The translations under genes were made by a program, and so were the position numbers. A stretch of 64,000 bases of DNA from Anomaloglossus baeobatrachus (lineage: Eukaryota > Chordata > Amphibia > Anura > Aromobatidae): positions 474,480,187 to 474,544,186 of the forward strand of contig NC_134357.1 of the NCBI RefSeq assembly GCF_048569485.1. Reading direction: 5' to 3'. Shown here in pieces: positions 10,161 through 21,925 of this stretch; position 1 is the first letter of the stretch; each line of letters starts with the position of its first letter. The notes beneath the pieces were generated by a model that was not told the origin of the DNA, made no database searches, and saw only the letters and a list, made by a program, of their open reading frames with translations.

Positions 10161-11161
10161 TGGGAGGCATGGGGCAGGCCATAGTAGTCGTGCTTGCAGG
10201 AGTCGGCAGGCCACAATGCAGCCGCTCGCTAACCTCATTCCTCCCCATTGCCACACCACATACAGGATCACTCCCCACTCGGCCGCTCCACACTTAAGTC
10301 ATTTTCAGAAAACATAAATGAGACGCTATAACATTTGATTTCAACAACTTGTCTTTACTTCCTTTCTTCATTTCGGTTACAATTCATTTCCTCTTTTCTC
10401 CACTTCTTTCCTTCACAATATCTGTTAACGTCTGGGCTACACGGTCAGCGTATTCAGACCCACAAGGGTTCCCTCCAGACTTCATCCCGTCAATAAATTT
10501 AGTCGCCGACTGTCTTCCTGGCACCTGGGTTCTGTAAGATACCGCTAGGCCCCTCAGTTTCCCGTTTATCGTCACTCTGGCGTTGACCGGATCATACAGT
10601 CTCCTAAGCTTTCCGTTCCCACCCACAGGGATGCTTGCACTAAGAATAGCCTATAGCATTTTACCACCTCAATTGCCGCCTAGATCAATAACAAGCGTAT
10701 CCTTCTCCTTGAGGGTGCCACTGACCTTCGGTCTCGCTGGGGACTTCGTAGGGAAATACACTTCCAGGAACACAGCCGCCTCCCTGACCACCAGACTATA
10801 CCCAAAGCACAGGGGACGCGAAAAGACCGTCCTCCAACTTGCCGGACTCTCATGTATCCGTGGTGCAGGGATGACTATTAGAGTCAGAAATCAGTCTCAA
10901 TGTTGGGCTGCTGGACTTAACTAGTCTATTTCTCCTCTGGGACTCGCCTTCTTCTTTCTCTTTAACTGCCCTATTTATAGTGTCCTGTCCTCCTCCTCTA
11001 TTAACCCTCTTTCTGCAAACCCAGGTGACAAAAAGATGATTTTTGGGTCAGACTGCCACCTGGTGGCGACCCACACAGTACTATGCATTAGAATACAATA
11101 TACTCAACCCCTCAGTGTCCCACAGTTGTGCGGGGGGTGGGCTATCCCCGACCCCCCTACA
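10161..11161 (-). repeat. LTR of element I (5' copy)
   Basis: This is the partner of the left LTR, 1001 bp, complete from TGTAGG to TCCCA in minus-strand sense. It is followed inward by the primer-site-like sequence. A TATA-like tattta lies near 10971 on the plus strand, but no promoter was assigned. Confidence 0.78.
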
Positions 11162-11345
11162 AGTTGTGAAGCGGGGCCTCCCACTTCTCTTTTTTCTCTG
11201 GTTAGAGCTTGTTTGTGCTCTCCTCTGAAGGGAGTAGTACATACTTTTAGGAAATCTTCAGTTTCTTGGCAATTTCACTCATGGAATATCCTTAATTTCT
11301 AAGAACAGAAATAGACTGTCAAGTTTCACATTAAAGTTCTCTTTT
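11162..11345 (-). pseudogene. Tc1-A transposase, N-terminal HTH remnant
   Basis: This is the missing N-terminal part of the split transposase. The minus strand reads MSEIAKKLKIS, a paired-like helix-turn-helix piece, then a stop. Next comes RKKRSGRPRFTT, the GRPR box found between the two HTH motifs of Tc1 transposases. Its end lines up with ETEQQDKYIRV on the far side of the LTR element, which shows the two pieces were once contiguous. The rest of the region up to 11763 is the 5' non-coding part and terminal inverted repeat. Confidence 0.75.
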
Positions 11346-11999
11346 TTTGGTCAGTTTGAGAGTTTAATGGAACCAACAAATGTAATTCTCCGGATTTTCA
11401 ACTAGCTCAAAGGAAGGTTAGTTTTATAGCTTCTTTAATCAGCAAAACTGTTTTCAGCTTTGCTAACATACTTGCACAAGGGTTTTCAAAAGATTTCTAA
11501 TTCTCATTAGCCTTCTAACACAGCAAAAACACAATGTACCATTAGATCACTGGAGTGGTGGTGGTTGTTGGAAATGGGCCTCTACACACCTATGTAGATA
11601 TTGCATTCAAAACCAGACGTTTGCAGCTAGAAGTCATTTACCACATTAACAATGTATAGAGTGTATTTCTCTTTAATTTAATGTTAACTTCATTGAAAAA
11701 AATGTGCTTTTCTTCAAAAAATAAGGAAATATCTAAGTGACCCTAAACTTTTCAACTGTAGTGTATTTCCAGTAACAGTCCCGAGTGGGGGCTGGTTTTG
11801 TGCGGAATAAGTTAGTGGGTTTTTTGGTAACATTTTGGGATACAGAACATTTTTTGATCGTTTTCAGTATAAAGCTGGAGAAATCACATTCTTGTGTTCT
11901 GTGCTAAGCACTTACATTGGGGGTTTCTATCTAAATCCCACATAAATGTGTTTCAGAAGAAATCCCCGCTGGAACCACTCACTCTAATGCAGCAGACAC

Positions 12000-12876
12000 T
12001 TTGGACTCCGTTTGGCATCTGGTGTCCTTCAGTCCGGTTCAGTAGGCTATACAATCATGGGGAAGACTGCTGACTTAACAGGTATCCAGAAGACAGTCAT
12101 TCACACACTCCACAAAGAGCGTAAGCCACAAAATGTCATTGCTAAAGAAGCTGGCTTTTCACAGTGTTGTATCCAAGCATATTAATGGCAAATATAGTGG
12201 AAGGAAAAAGTGTGGTAGAAAAAGGTGCGCAAACAACCAAGATGACTGCAGCCTTGAAAGGATTGTTAACAGAAGGCAATTCATAAATTTTGGAGGAGGT
12301 TTACAAGGAGTGGACTGCATGTTAAAAATTTCATTTTCCAGCAGGACTTGGCACCTGTCTACACTGCCAAAGTATCAATACCTGGTTTAATAACAACAGT
12401 ATCACTGTGCATGATTGGCCAGCAAACTCGCCTGACCTGTATTGTCAAGAGGAAAATGAGAGATACCAGATTCAACAATGCAGATGAGCTGAAGGCTGCT
12501 ATCAAAGCAACCTGGACTTCCATAACACCTCAGCAGTGCCACAGGCTGATCGCCTCCATTCAATGCCGCATTGATGCAGTAATTCATATTAAAGGAACCC
12601 GGACCAAGTATTGAGTGCATTTACTGTACAGACCTTCAGTAGGCCAACATTTCTGAGTTTAAAATAATTTTTTCAGTTGGTCTTATATAATCTAATTTTC
12701 TGAGACAATGACTTTTGGGTTTTCATTGGCTGTAAGCCATAATCATCAACATTAACAGAAATAAGCACTTGAAATAGATCACTGTGTGTAATGACTTTAT
12801 ATAATGTGTTTCACTTTTTGTATTGAATTACTAAAATAAATTAACTTTTTGATAATATTCTAATTTATTGAGATGC
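12000..12876 (+). mobile_element. Tc1-like transposon B, internally deleted
   Basis: The plus strand carries the two ends of a Tc1 transposase gene joined by a large internal deletion. The 3' side ends with ttattgagatgcactt, which resembles known Tc1 inverted ends. No matching left end is visible, so it is 5' truncated as well. DNA at 11766-12000, between this and Tc1-A, is unassigned. Confidence 0.7.
12057..12614 (+). pseudogene. Tc1-B transposase, deleted and shifted
   Basis: The start is MGKTADLTGIQKTVIHTL followed by AKEAGFSQ, the first HTH of a Tc1 transposase, then KYSGRKKCGRKRC. Around 12290 the sequence jumps to QQDLAPVYTAK and continues KRKMRDTRFNNADELKAA and TPQQCHRLIASIQ, the C-terminal region. 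About 140 residues are gone, including the first catalytic Asp. The SPDLNPIE segment is reduced to QQTRLTCIVKRKM. The gene cannot make an active enzyme. Confidence 0.8.
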
Positions 12877-13664
12877 ACTTGTGTATGGGAAGGGAGTGGT
12901 CACCAACCAGAAACACCTGCAGCCAGAACTCAGAAGCTGCTGAAAAGGAAAATTAACATTACCCGCTTCTGCACCAAAGTAAAGGGAAATGAGTCTCAGT
13001 TGGCAATGAGAGTCTCTGGCCCAGATCCTATCATAAGAGACGGCTGTGACATTGAAATATCGCTGTAGTGATTGACAGCGGTCCTTAAAAGGGTTATTCT
13101 TCTTGACCGATTCAAAAACCAGTCAGAGCTGATGCCCGTGAAAGTCAGCGGTTATCCGCTGGAATTTTGCTCACAGGATAGAGTTATTTACTTTTTCCTC
13201 AGCACCGTTAAAAAGCAACACTAAAGAATAAGTACCCAGAACGGCTGCCGTTAAACGGCGTATTGACGGTTGTTAAACGGCTAGGTGCTAAGAGATTGTT
13301 GAATGTGGGCAACCTTCTGAAAATCACCACTCGTTTCTTTGAGATGTGGGGACCCAAAAATGTACTCCCTTAGAAAATGTTTCTGTTCTCCTTAAGAATA
13401 CAGTTTATTTTTATATAAGCATTTTTATAAATGGTTATAAAGTTCATGATATATTTATGGTTCTCTAAAGTATTTTTTTCCTTCAGGAGCTGAGAATTCT
13501 GGTTTTGTCAATCCTGCTTTTTGAAAAGCTGAGTTGATCATTTTCTGGGATAACCCCATTTCTTAAAGTAGTCCCTGGGTACCTTAGATTAATCTTTAGA
13601 ATCTCTTAATGTGATAAAAGAAAAAATATTCATTTTTTTTAAATTGATCAATTGGGATATTTAA
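12877..13664. other. Unrecognised non-coding stretch
   Basis: No gene or named repeat is visible. A short segment near 13245-13300 has repeated ttaaacggc words (cgttaaacggcg and tgttaaacggct), which may be part of an old MITE. Confidence 0.35.
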
Positions 13665-13668
13665 TTAA

Positions 13669-14928
13669 CCCCTTCACGACCTTGGACGGATCTATCCGTC
13701 ATGGAGCGTGTCCCGTTAAGCCCCGCCCCCTTCCGCGGGCAGGCGGCGGTCAGCACACATATCAGCTGTTTTTAACAGCTGACATTTGTGCCTGCATGTT
13801 GCGAGTGGAATCGCTTCCACTCGCAACGTTTAACCCCTTAAATCTCGCTGCCAAAGTCTGGCAGCGAGATCTATATGCGCGCAGCCATTATTTATACTTA
13901 CCGCCGCCCCCACCCGAAGTCACGTGCGTGAGCACGTGACTTTCGGTGGTTGCCATGGTAGCACAGGGTCATGTGATGACGCCTGCAGGTATGACGTTTC
14001 ACTTTCGTTTTCACTCGGCACGGAGCTGAATGAAACAGGAAGAGATCATATCTGCTGTTTACAGCGGTATAGCTATGATCAGCAGATAAGAGCGATCGGA
14101 TTGCTAATCGCTATAGCCCCCTAGGGGGACTAGTAAAATTTAAAAAAAAAGTAAAAAAAAAAGTTTAAAAAAAAAAACAAAAAACCTAAAAGTTCAAATC
14201 ACCTCCCTTTCACCCCATTGAAAATTAAAGGGTTAAAAAATAAATAAATATACACATATTTGGTATCGCCGCGTTCAGAAATGCCCGATCTATCAAAATA
14301 TAAAATCAATTAATCTGATTGGTAAACGGCGTAGTGGCAAAAAAAATTCCAAACGCCAAAATTACGTTTTTTGGTCGCCGCATGTTTTACGCAAAATGCA
14401 ATAACAGGCGATCAATACGTAGCATCTGCACAAAAATGGTACCATTAAAAATGTCAGCTCGAGACGCAAATAATAAGCCGTCACTGAGCCATAGATCCCG
14501 AAAAATGAGCACGCTACGTGTTTCGGAAAATGGCGCAAACCGTGCGCCACTTTTATTGGACAAACTTGTGAATTTTTTTAACCCCTTAGATACAAGTAAA
14601 CCTATACATGTTTTGTGTCTACAAACTCGCACCGACCTGAGGCATCACATAGATACATCAGTTTTACCATATAGTGAACACGGTGAACAAAACATCCCAA
14701 AAACTATTGTGCGATCACACTTTTTTTGCAGTTTTTCCACACTTGGCATTTTTTTGCTGTTTTCCAGTAAACTATATGGTAAAACCTATGGTTTCTTTTA
14801 AAAGTACAACTCATTCCACAAAAAACAAGCCCTCATATGGCAAGATTGACAGAAAAATAAAAAAGTTACAGCTCTCGGAAGAAAAGGAGCAAAAAACAAA
14901 AACGGAAAGTGCCCGGGGGCTGAAGGGG
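13669..14928. mobile_element. piggyBac-type non-autonomous element (TTAA)
   Basis: The element is flanked by TTAA on both sides (13665-13668 and 14929-14932). Its ends are CCCCTTCA and TGAAGGGG, which fits piggyBac target choice and CCC-type ends. The left part is GC-rich with cttggacggatctatccg. The middle and right parts contain a poly(A)-rich tract and the phrase tttggtatcgccgcgttcag seen in many amphibian repeats. The 160-codon frame at 14319-14801 has no transposase motif. Assignment rests on TTAA and end sequence only. Confidence 0.6.
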
Positions 14929-15109
14929 TTAATATTGTAATAGGCTCCACCAAACTCCAGATAACTATTTGTAAGTACAAAAATAAACGTTTTAGTAGTG
15001 ATTTTTACCTGTTCATGTGAAAATACAAGATCGAAGAGTCATATTTTGTTACTATACAAGGAAAAAGGAAAAGCCATCAAAAAGCCCAAGTTTTGAAGAT
15101 ACAAGTATA

Positions 15110-16761
15110 CAGTTAGGTCCAGAAATATTTGGACAGTTACACAATTTTCGCGAGTTGGGCTCTGCATGCCACCGCATTGGATTTGAAATGAAATCTCTAC
15201 AACAGAATTCAAGTGCAGATTGTAACGTTTAATTTGAAGGTTTGAACAAAAATATCTGATAGAAATTGTAGGAATTGTACACATTTCTTTACAAACACTC
15301 CACATTTTAGGAGGTCAAAAGTAATTGGACAAATAAACCAAACCCAAACAAAATATTTTTATTTTCAATATTTTGTTGCGAATCCTTTGGAGGCAATCAC
15401 TGCCTTAAGTCTGGAACCCATGGACATCACCAAACGCTGGGTTTCCTCCTTCTTAATGCTTTGCCAGGCCTTTACAGCCGCAGCCTTCAGGTCTTGCTTG
15501 TTTGTGGGTCTTTCCGTCTTAAGTCTGGATTTGAGCAAGTGAAATGCATGCTCAATTGGGTTAAGATCTGGTGATTGACTTGGCCATTGCAGAATGTTCC
15601 ACTTTTTTGCACTCATGAACTCCTGGGTAGCTTTGGCTGTATGCTTGGGGTCATTGTCCATCTGTACTATGAAGCGCCGTCCGATCAACTTTGCGGCATT
15701 TGGCTGAATCTGGGCTGAAAGTATATCTCAGTACACTTCAGAATTCATTCGGCTACTCTTGTCTGCTGTTATGTCATCAATAAACACAAGTGACCCAGTG
15801 CCATTGAAAGCCATGCATGCCCATGCATTCACGTTGCCTCCACCATGTTTTACAGAGGATGTGGTGTGCCTTGGATTATGTGCCGTTCCCTTTCTTCTCC
15901 AAACTTTTTTCTTCCCATCATTCTGGTACAGGTTGATCTTTGTCTCATCTGTCCATAGAATACTTTTCCAGAACTGAGCTGGCTTCATGAGGTGTTTTTC
16001 AGCAAATTTAACTCTGGCCTGTCTATTTTTGGAATTGATGAATGGTTTGCATCTAGATGTGAACCCTTTGTATTTACTTTCATGGAGTCTTCTCTTTACT
16101 GTTGACTTAGAGACAGATACACCTACTTCACTGAGAGTGTTCTGGACTTCAGTTGATGTTGTGAACGGGTTCTTCTTCACCAAAGAAAGTATGCGGCGAT
16201 CATCCACCACTGTTGTCATCCGTGGACGCCCAGGCCTTTTTGAGTTCCCAAGCTCACCAGTCAATTCCTTTTTTCTCAGAATGTACCCGACTGTTGATTT
16301 TGCTAGTCCAAGCATGTCTGCTATCTCTCTGATGGATTTTTTCTTTTTTTTCAGCCTCAGGATGTTCTGCTTCACCTCAATTGAGAGTTCCTTAGACCGC
16401 ATGTTGTCTGGTCACAGCAACAGCTTCCAAATGCAAAACCACACACCTGTAATCAACCCCAGACCTTTTAACTACTTCATTGATTACAGGTTAACGAGGG
16501 AGACGCCTTCAGAGTTAATTGCAGCCCTTAGAGTCCCTTGTCCAATTACTTTTGATCCCTTGAAAAAGAGGAGGCTATGCATTACAGAGCTATGATTCCT
16601 AAACCCTTTCTCCGATTTGGATGTGAAAACTCTCATATTGCAGCTGGGAGTGTGCACTTTCAGCCCATATTATATATATAATTGTATTTCTGAACATGTT
16701 TTTGTAAACAGCTAAAATAACAAAACTTGTGTCACTGTCCAAATATTTCTGGACCTAACTG
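15110..16761 (-). mobile_element. Tc1-like transposon C, near complete (1652 bp)
   Basis: Both ends are present: CAGTTAGGTCCAGAAATATT at 15110 and its inverted match ending cctaactg at 16761, flanked by TA on each side. It lies in the left terminal repeat of PLE-B, because the PLE sequence caagta resumes directly as tatttatcataaat. A second copy (22633-24282) is almost identical. The element is therefore younger than PLE-B. Confidence 0.93.
15365..16402 (-). pseudogene. Tc1-C transposase, one internal stop
   Basis: The 345-codon gene begins MRSKELSIEVKQNILRL and ends ASKGFATKY, the full length for a Tc1 enzyme. It has the paired-like HTH (REIADMLGLAKSTVGYI), the GRPR box (KRPGRPRMTT), and catalytic motifs ILWTDETK, QMDNDPKHTA and SPDLNPIE with 34 residues between the last Asp and Glu. 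One TGA near 15728 replaces the CGG present in copy D, so the protein would stop after about 224 residues. Everything else stays in frame. Confidence 0.92.
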
Positions 16762-17225
16762 TATTTATCATAAATAATTTTTATTGAAGAAATGATAAAG
16801 TTTACAAGTACTTATTGGGACAACTCATCAAGCATCTATAATGAACAATTACCAGAACCACATCGTAGAACATATATATATATGGGTTCAAATACCATAT
16901 ATGGGCAAAGATGAAATATTCTATGGATCTCGAACTAGCACAAGAATGCAATAGACATAATTTAACATATCTGACCACTAGAGGTCACTATTGATTCACT
17001 AAAAGGTTCTATAGACACAATACCTAGGAGCTTACAAAGAGCTTTCCATCTAATACAAGCAGATCCATACATAGCCCATTTATGGCATATCACTGATAGA
17101 AGTGTAAATACATATAAAGATATAATACTGAACCCATAAAAGCATAGGACAGTGGTTACCGTATGTAGTGTTTGCCACCCGACACGTGTTTCGGTTTCTT
17201 CGTCAGGTCTGACAGACCGGAGAGG
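16762..17225. repeat. PLE-B terminal repeat, left copy
   Basis: The block runs from tttatcataaataattttta to the ttcgtcaggtctgacagacc region. It matches about 21437-21915 in direct orientation with small differences. The outer few dozen bases lie left of Tc1-C at 15052-15109. Confidence 0.82.
17178..17208 (-). ncRNA. Hammerhead-like motif in PLE-B end
   Basis: On the minus strand CTGACGA is followed by a short spacer and then GAAACACGTGTCGGG. CTGANGA and GAAA are the hammerhead core boxes. Stem II is almost absent, so activity is doubtful. The same motif recurs in the right copy near 21870-21895, with a changed CTGA box there. Confidence 0.35.
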
Positions 17226-18167
17226 AGGTTTAAATACCGCCCACCTCCAATCGCCGCACAGCACCTGTAATGCCGCATTCCGCGTCACGGATCAGATTAC
17301 CCAGGGCAACACGTGACCCGAGTACGATGGAGCCGTGGAGACACAGCGAGCCGGGCAGGCATCGGAAAACCGTGACAACCGCGCGTTCAGGTGCAGAGTG
17401 AGTATAGACAAACATAAGATAGTAATTACCATAAACTCAATATAAGAATATAGATAAAAGACATTTCCCATACATTAGATAATAGTTCCATATCAAAATA
17501 CAGTCACATAAAGGGAGAATGACAAGATTAGTCCATAATTAGGAAAAAAAACGTTAAACCACCATATTTGGAAATGACATACACAATATTATCCGGTGAT
17601 GCAGAATGGTCCATATTGACAGACAATGGTATCATATATTATACATCCATATTATGATGATAAGTAAAATTCACATATTAAGGATGTACTTAAAATAGCT
17701 CTGTAGAAATAAATATATATACTATCAAAAGCAATAACTCCTTGATATTATTTAATAATTACAAAAATGGCATAAATTCTAAAGAGATGCAAAAAAGTAC
17801 ACCACCACATACAGGATGACGATACAAATATTCGATTAGTCTCCCATAGTACAAATTGACGGACCATATTCTGCTTAGAATTTCAGAGCATACAGATGTA
17901 ATTGCTGTTGATGGCACTCTTCAGCTATGTTATAGCAAGATGTTAGATGATCATATAGATCTTGATTTTAAATGTTATATCCATTTCCAATTAAAACATC
18001 TCCTTCTTCATGAGCCAAATCATTCCCATTCATTACTAGAGTAATAAAAAAACGGTCAATTAGACAAAAATTAACACCAATTAAAAACAAGATGCAAGAA
18101 ATGCATATATTATATTTGTTAACATAAACATGCACAACAGTCTCTGATCAGCTTCTGATCTCCATAT

Positions 18168-18944
18168 TTATAAGGAAGACGCAAAACTGATATTTTCGTT
18201 GAGACCAGATGGATCCACACTATTGAGTGTGTATATCCAGCTGGCCTCAAGTTGAGCCAGCCGCCTACTAATTTCACCTCCTCTAATACCTAGATTCACC
18301 TGATCAATTCCTCTAACCTTAAAAAGGCTACTGTTAGAGTAGTGATATCTACGAAGTGTTTCGGAATGGTTTTTAAACTAGCCAGATCAATCTCATTACG
18401 TGCGGCCTCAATCCCGAACACATGCTCACGAGTCCGCACCTTAAACTGACACGTTGTGAGTCCAATATAAATCTTGGGACATGGACAAGTAGCATAGTAG
18501 ATAACCGCTTTTGAATTGCATGTAATTCTCTTGCGTATCTGGTAGATTCTGCGGTTATTAGCGTCGGTGAAGGTGCTGTCACGGCATATGTTGGGGCAGG
18601 CATCACATTCCCCACAGAGAAAACAGCCATATTATATTTGGATTAAGCATCCCCAAAAATGTCTTATCCTGTTTATCTTCTTCATAATAACTATGAATAA
18701 GTTGGTCTTGCAGATTCTTAGACCTGTGCATGGTTATTGATAATCGTTCAGGGATAATTTTATTTAAAGTTGGATCAGCCTGTAATATCGGCCATGCCTT
18801 ATTCAAGCACTCACGTATAGAAGGAATCTGAGAATTGTAGTTTGTAATAAATCGAATCTGATCGGTCGACTCAGGTTTAGGTTTGGAGTACAGTAGGGTA
18901 TTTCTTGATGAATGTTTTGCACCATGATACGCTTTCTTGATCAT
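18168..18944 (-). pseudogene. PLE-B linker and GIY-YIG endonuclease
   Basis: After the RT, the minus strand gives a linker with NSQIPSIRECLNKAWPILQA, then CGECDACPNI, a Cys cluster seen before the endonuclease in several PLEs. The GIY-YIG core follows as VIYYATCPCPKIYIGLTT and TREHVFGIEAA. The C-terminal block is RLAQLEASWIYTLNSVDPSG with a stop at 18168-18170. The frame changes between these pieces (near 18620 and near 18370). The catalytic Tyr and Arg are visible, so the domain itself is well kept. Confidence 0.78.
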
Positions 18945-19837
18945 CCTCCTACTGTTCCCCCTTTTCCCTGAATCTCTCGATCAGAACCAATGCTTGTTTT
19001 TCCAAAATCACCATCCGAAGAACAGATCCTCCTTAATCGGAAGAACTCTCTGATCATGAAACGTGGATGCGCTGATGAAGCGTGGAGAATCATATTAGTG
19101 GATGTCGGCTTACGGTATAGGTCCGTCTGCAGGACATCGTCAACATCTATCCTTACCATCATATCCAAAAACTCAATTTGGTCATAGGACCACTTATAGG
19201 TGACCTTAATGTTGCGTCTGCTCGAGTTTACTCCCTGCATAAATAAATTAAGTTCATCAACGGACCCCTGCCAGATCAGGAAAATATCGTCAATGTACCG
19301 CGCCCAAAGGAGGACGCGGTCTATCAACGGTTCCTGATATTCCAGGAGGAGGTCCCTCTCCCACAGCTCCAGCAATAAATTTGCATATGACGGGGCAAAA
19401 GCCGCCCCCATTGCAGTACCCTGGAGCTGTAAGTAAAAGAACCCCAAAAAAATAAAAAAAATATGAGTTAGGGAGAACTCAAGTAAACACAACACCAGCT
19501 CACATATCTCAGGAGACATGCCGGCTGTGTTCAAAAAGAATTTAGTGGCATGAATACCATCTTCATGTACAATGCTGATGTATAGGGATTCAACATCCCC
19601 CGTCACCAGCAATGTATTTCTACCTACATGTAGGCCATCAATCTTCCTGAGAAAGTCCCCAGTGTCCTTGATATACGATGGTAAACACTCAACCATAGGT
19701 TGAAGGATGAAGTCTAGCCACCAGTTAACCCTCTCAAGAAAATTGCCACACCCCGGTATAGGTCTCGCTGGGGGTGTGGTGGCGTTCTTATGCAATTTCG
19801 GTAGTAGGTAGAAAGTGGCAATAGTTGTTTCGGCCAC
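18941..19837 (-). pseudogene. PLE-B reverse transcriptase
   Basis: An open 298-codon frame covers the Penelope RT from FYLLPKLHKN through RPIPGCGN, TGDVESLYISI, GTAMGAAFAPSYANL and the active site ARYIDDIFLIW. It continues into the thumb with IEFLDMMVRI and TDLYRKPTSTN. PLE reverse transcriptases are related to telomerase and prime at the target nick. A short hydrophobic run (HIFFIFLGFFYLQLQG) looks like a small local insertion. The C-terminal end shifts out of frame into the linker. Confidence 0.88.
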
Positions 19838-19957
19838 AAGTAGTGCCGAAGCCAGTTCCTTGTCGATAACACTGTCATCAGTTGCCTCACTTATAATTTT
19901 CTTTAGTTTAGATACAAATGTAGAGTGAGGATTATATGTCAGCTTTTTATAACATAT

Positions 19958-20676
19958 TTAATTTTTGAGTTGTCTGAATGCTTCTCTCTCATACATACGG
20001 GTGGGCCAGATAACGATGTTACCGCCTTTATCGTCCGGCTTCAGCACTACTTCAGGGAGTTTTTTAAGTTCTTGGAGTCTGACACATTCAGATTTCGTTA
20101 GATTATCATCAACTACCCTCTGAGGGATCTTTTCAAGCTCCTTGGTCACCACTTTAACAAATAGTTCAACGTTTGTACAGGTGGATAATGGGAGAAACTT
20201 TTTTGAACAAGGTTTGATGGAGGAAGGGATCTTACCTCCAATGGTTGTATTATGCTCATTTGCCAGCTCTTGGAGGATTTTTACCACATTTTGTTCCTCT
20301 TCTGTTGGAAATAAAGAATACAGAGTTTCATAAAAAAAAAATGCTTTTTAAAGATAATTGACCTTGCAAAAATATGCAGGTCCTTGATAACCAAAAACAG
20401 GTCAAAACTGGTAGCTGGAGAAAAGGATAAACCTTTCTCCAGAAGTTTCAAATCAATATCAGATAGAAATAACCGATATGAACTTAGATTTATTACCTTA
20501 TTGACCTGTTTCCAGTATCCTGATGCATTTTGATTGTTGTAAAATTTGCAGTTAGATCTCTTCCCTCCATTAAGTCTCGCTCCTGAGCGTGTAATAATAG
20601 CCGATGTAGAGGTGTCAGATATATCACTTGCTGAGGTCAAGGATGACTGTGATGATGCCCTGCTAGGTCCAACCAT
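19958..20676 (-). pseudogene. PLE-B N-terminal region
   Basis: Two frames cover the region ahead of the RT. The upstream one has KVINLSSYRLFLSDIDLKLL and EKGLSFSPATSFDLF, a conserved block of Penelope polyproteins. The next has LPEVVLKPDDKGGNIVIW, the DKGG block that precedes RT motif 1. The two are in different frames around 20285. A gap with no open frame (19838-19957) separates them from the RT. Confidence 0.75.
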
Positions 20677-21389
20677 CCCATCATTAGGTCATTAGGTCTC
20701 CTCCATGCATAGATTAGTTTTTTCTGAAAATCATTCTGATCTCTATTAAGTTTAGTGGTCTGAGTCAGATGAGTCTATTTGACCACTTGTTCAAATTTCT
20801 TGGATACCATATCATATTCCTTCAATTTTTCCTCTGGACATTGGGATCTAAATTCAGTTTGTTTTAGATCAAACATTTTATCCAGTTTACTTAACGAGAT
20901 GGTATCCAATTCAATCAACAATTGCATCAAGGCATTTCAGCATACATTACAGGTATCTTCCCATTTGTCAATAAAAGACTCATCATCAACTATAAATGTT
21001 GGTGTTACTCTTATACATAGACCTCCTGGTATAATTTTTTTTTGCCACATATCGTTCCAACAAAGCACGATTCCACCAAAGGCATGTGCGTCTAATGATC
21101 ATACGTTGTATATCGGAGAACATGTCGTCCAGATTGTGTGCATCTTCATTTAATATGCCAATTGTTGGCCCACCAAAAACTTGCTCAACTTGATTCAGCC
21201 AGGTTGTTTCAATAGCTTTATAGTCCATCACTGAGACTAAATCTGTGCTGAACACAGTAACAATAGCAACAAGAAAAAGTTTAGATAGTGACCATCTATA
21301 CGTAGTGATTTCAACTAAATAGTAATCATTATTAGACTGATTAGTGAAATCTGAGGGCTATATATTAGGGGCAAATCGCATAAACATAT

Positions 21390-21915
21390 TAGAACAAGGA
21401 AAAGCGACCAAAAAGCCCAAGTATTGAAGAGAAAAGTATATTTATCATAAATATTTTTTATTGAAAAAATGATAATAAAGTTTACAAGACTTATTGGGAC
21501 AACTCATGAAGCATCTATAATAAACAATTACCAGAACTGCATCGTAGAAAATATATATATATATATATATATGGGTTCAAATACCATATATGGGCAAAGA
21601 TGAAATATTCTATGGATCTCGAACTAGCACAAGAATGCAATAGACATAATTTAACTTATCTGACCACTAGAGGTCACTATTGATTCACCAAAAGGTTCTA
21701 TAGACACAATACCTAGAAGCTTACAAAGAGCTTACCATCTAATGCAAACAGATCCATACATAGCTCATTTATGGCATATCACTGATAGAAGCGTAAATAC
21801 ATATAAAGATATAATACTGAACCCATAAAAGCATAGGACAGCGGTTACCGTATGTAGCGTGTGGCACCCGACACGTGTTTCGGTTTCTTCGTCAAGGGCC
21901 GTGTCTGACAGACCG
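21390..21915. repeat. PLE-B terminal repeat, right copy
   Basis: Direct copy of the left terminal repeat, including the acaaggaaaagc...cccaagtattgaag part that lies left of Tc1-C on the other side. It has a longer (AT)n tract near 21550. It ends near tcgtcaagggccgtgtctga. Confidence 0.8.
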
Positions 21916-21925
21916 GAGAGGTTTA

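Larger units (their letters stand above)
3984..11161 (-). mobile_element. LTR element I, about 7.2 kb with guests
   Basis: Two long direct repeats of about 1 kb bracket the element. On the minus strand each begins TGTAGGGGGG and ends CCTCCCA. A purine tract AAGAAGGGGGAAA precedes the 3' copy at 5282-5295. A primer-site-like stretch TTGGCGTAGTCGGCAGG follows the 5' copy just below 10161. The interior holds a Penelope-like guest (about 5640-8115) and short frames at 8762-10123. I see no reverse transcriptase or integrase of its own, so it looks non-autonomous. It is an old, broken copy sitting inside Tc1-A. Direct flanking repeats are not clean. Confidence 0.75.
2971..11763 (-). mobile_element. 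Tc1-like transposon A, split by an LTR element
   Basis: The left end reads CACTACAGTTCAAAAGTTTG after TA (2969-2970). The right end is its inverted match, with aaacttttcaactgtagtg before TA (11764-11765). The transposase is on the minus strand. Its C-terminal part lies at 3108-3983 and its N-terminal part at 11162-11345. The gap is filled by a 7.2 kb LTR element (3984-11161). Without the guest it is about 1.6 kb, a normal Tc1 length. It must predate the LTR element and everything inside it. Confidence 0.85.

Noticed and set aside
14319-14801. 160-codon frame inside the TTAA-flanked element
   Set aside because: No transposase motif, low-complexity edges and overlap with a non-coding repeat phrase common in amphibian MITEs.
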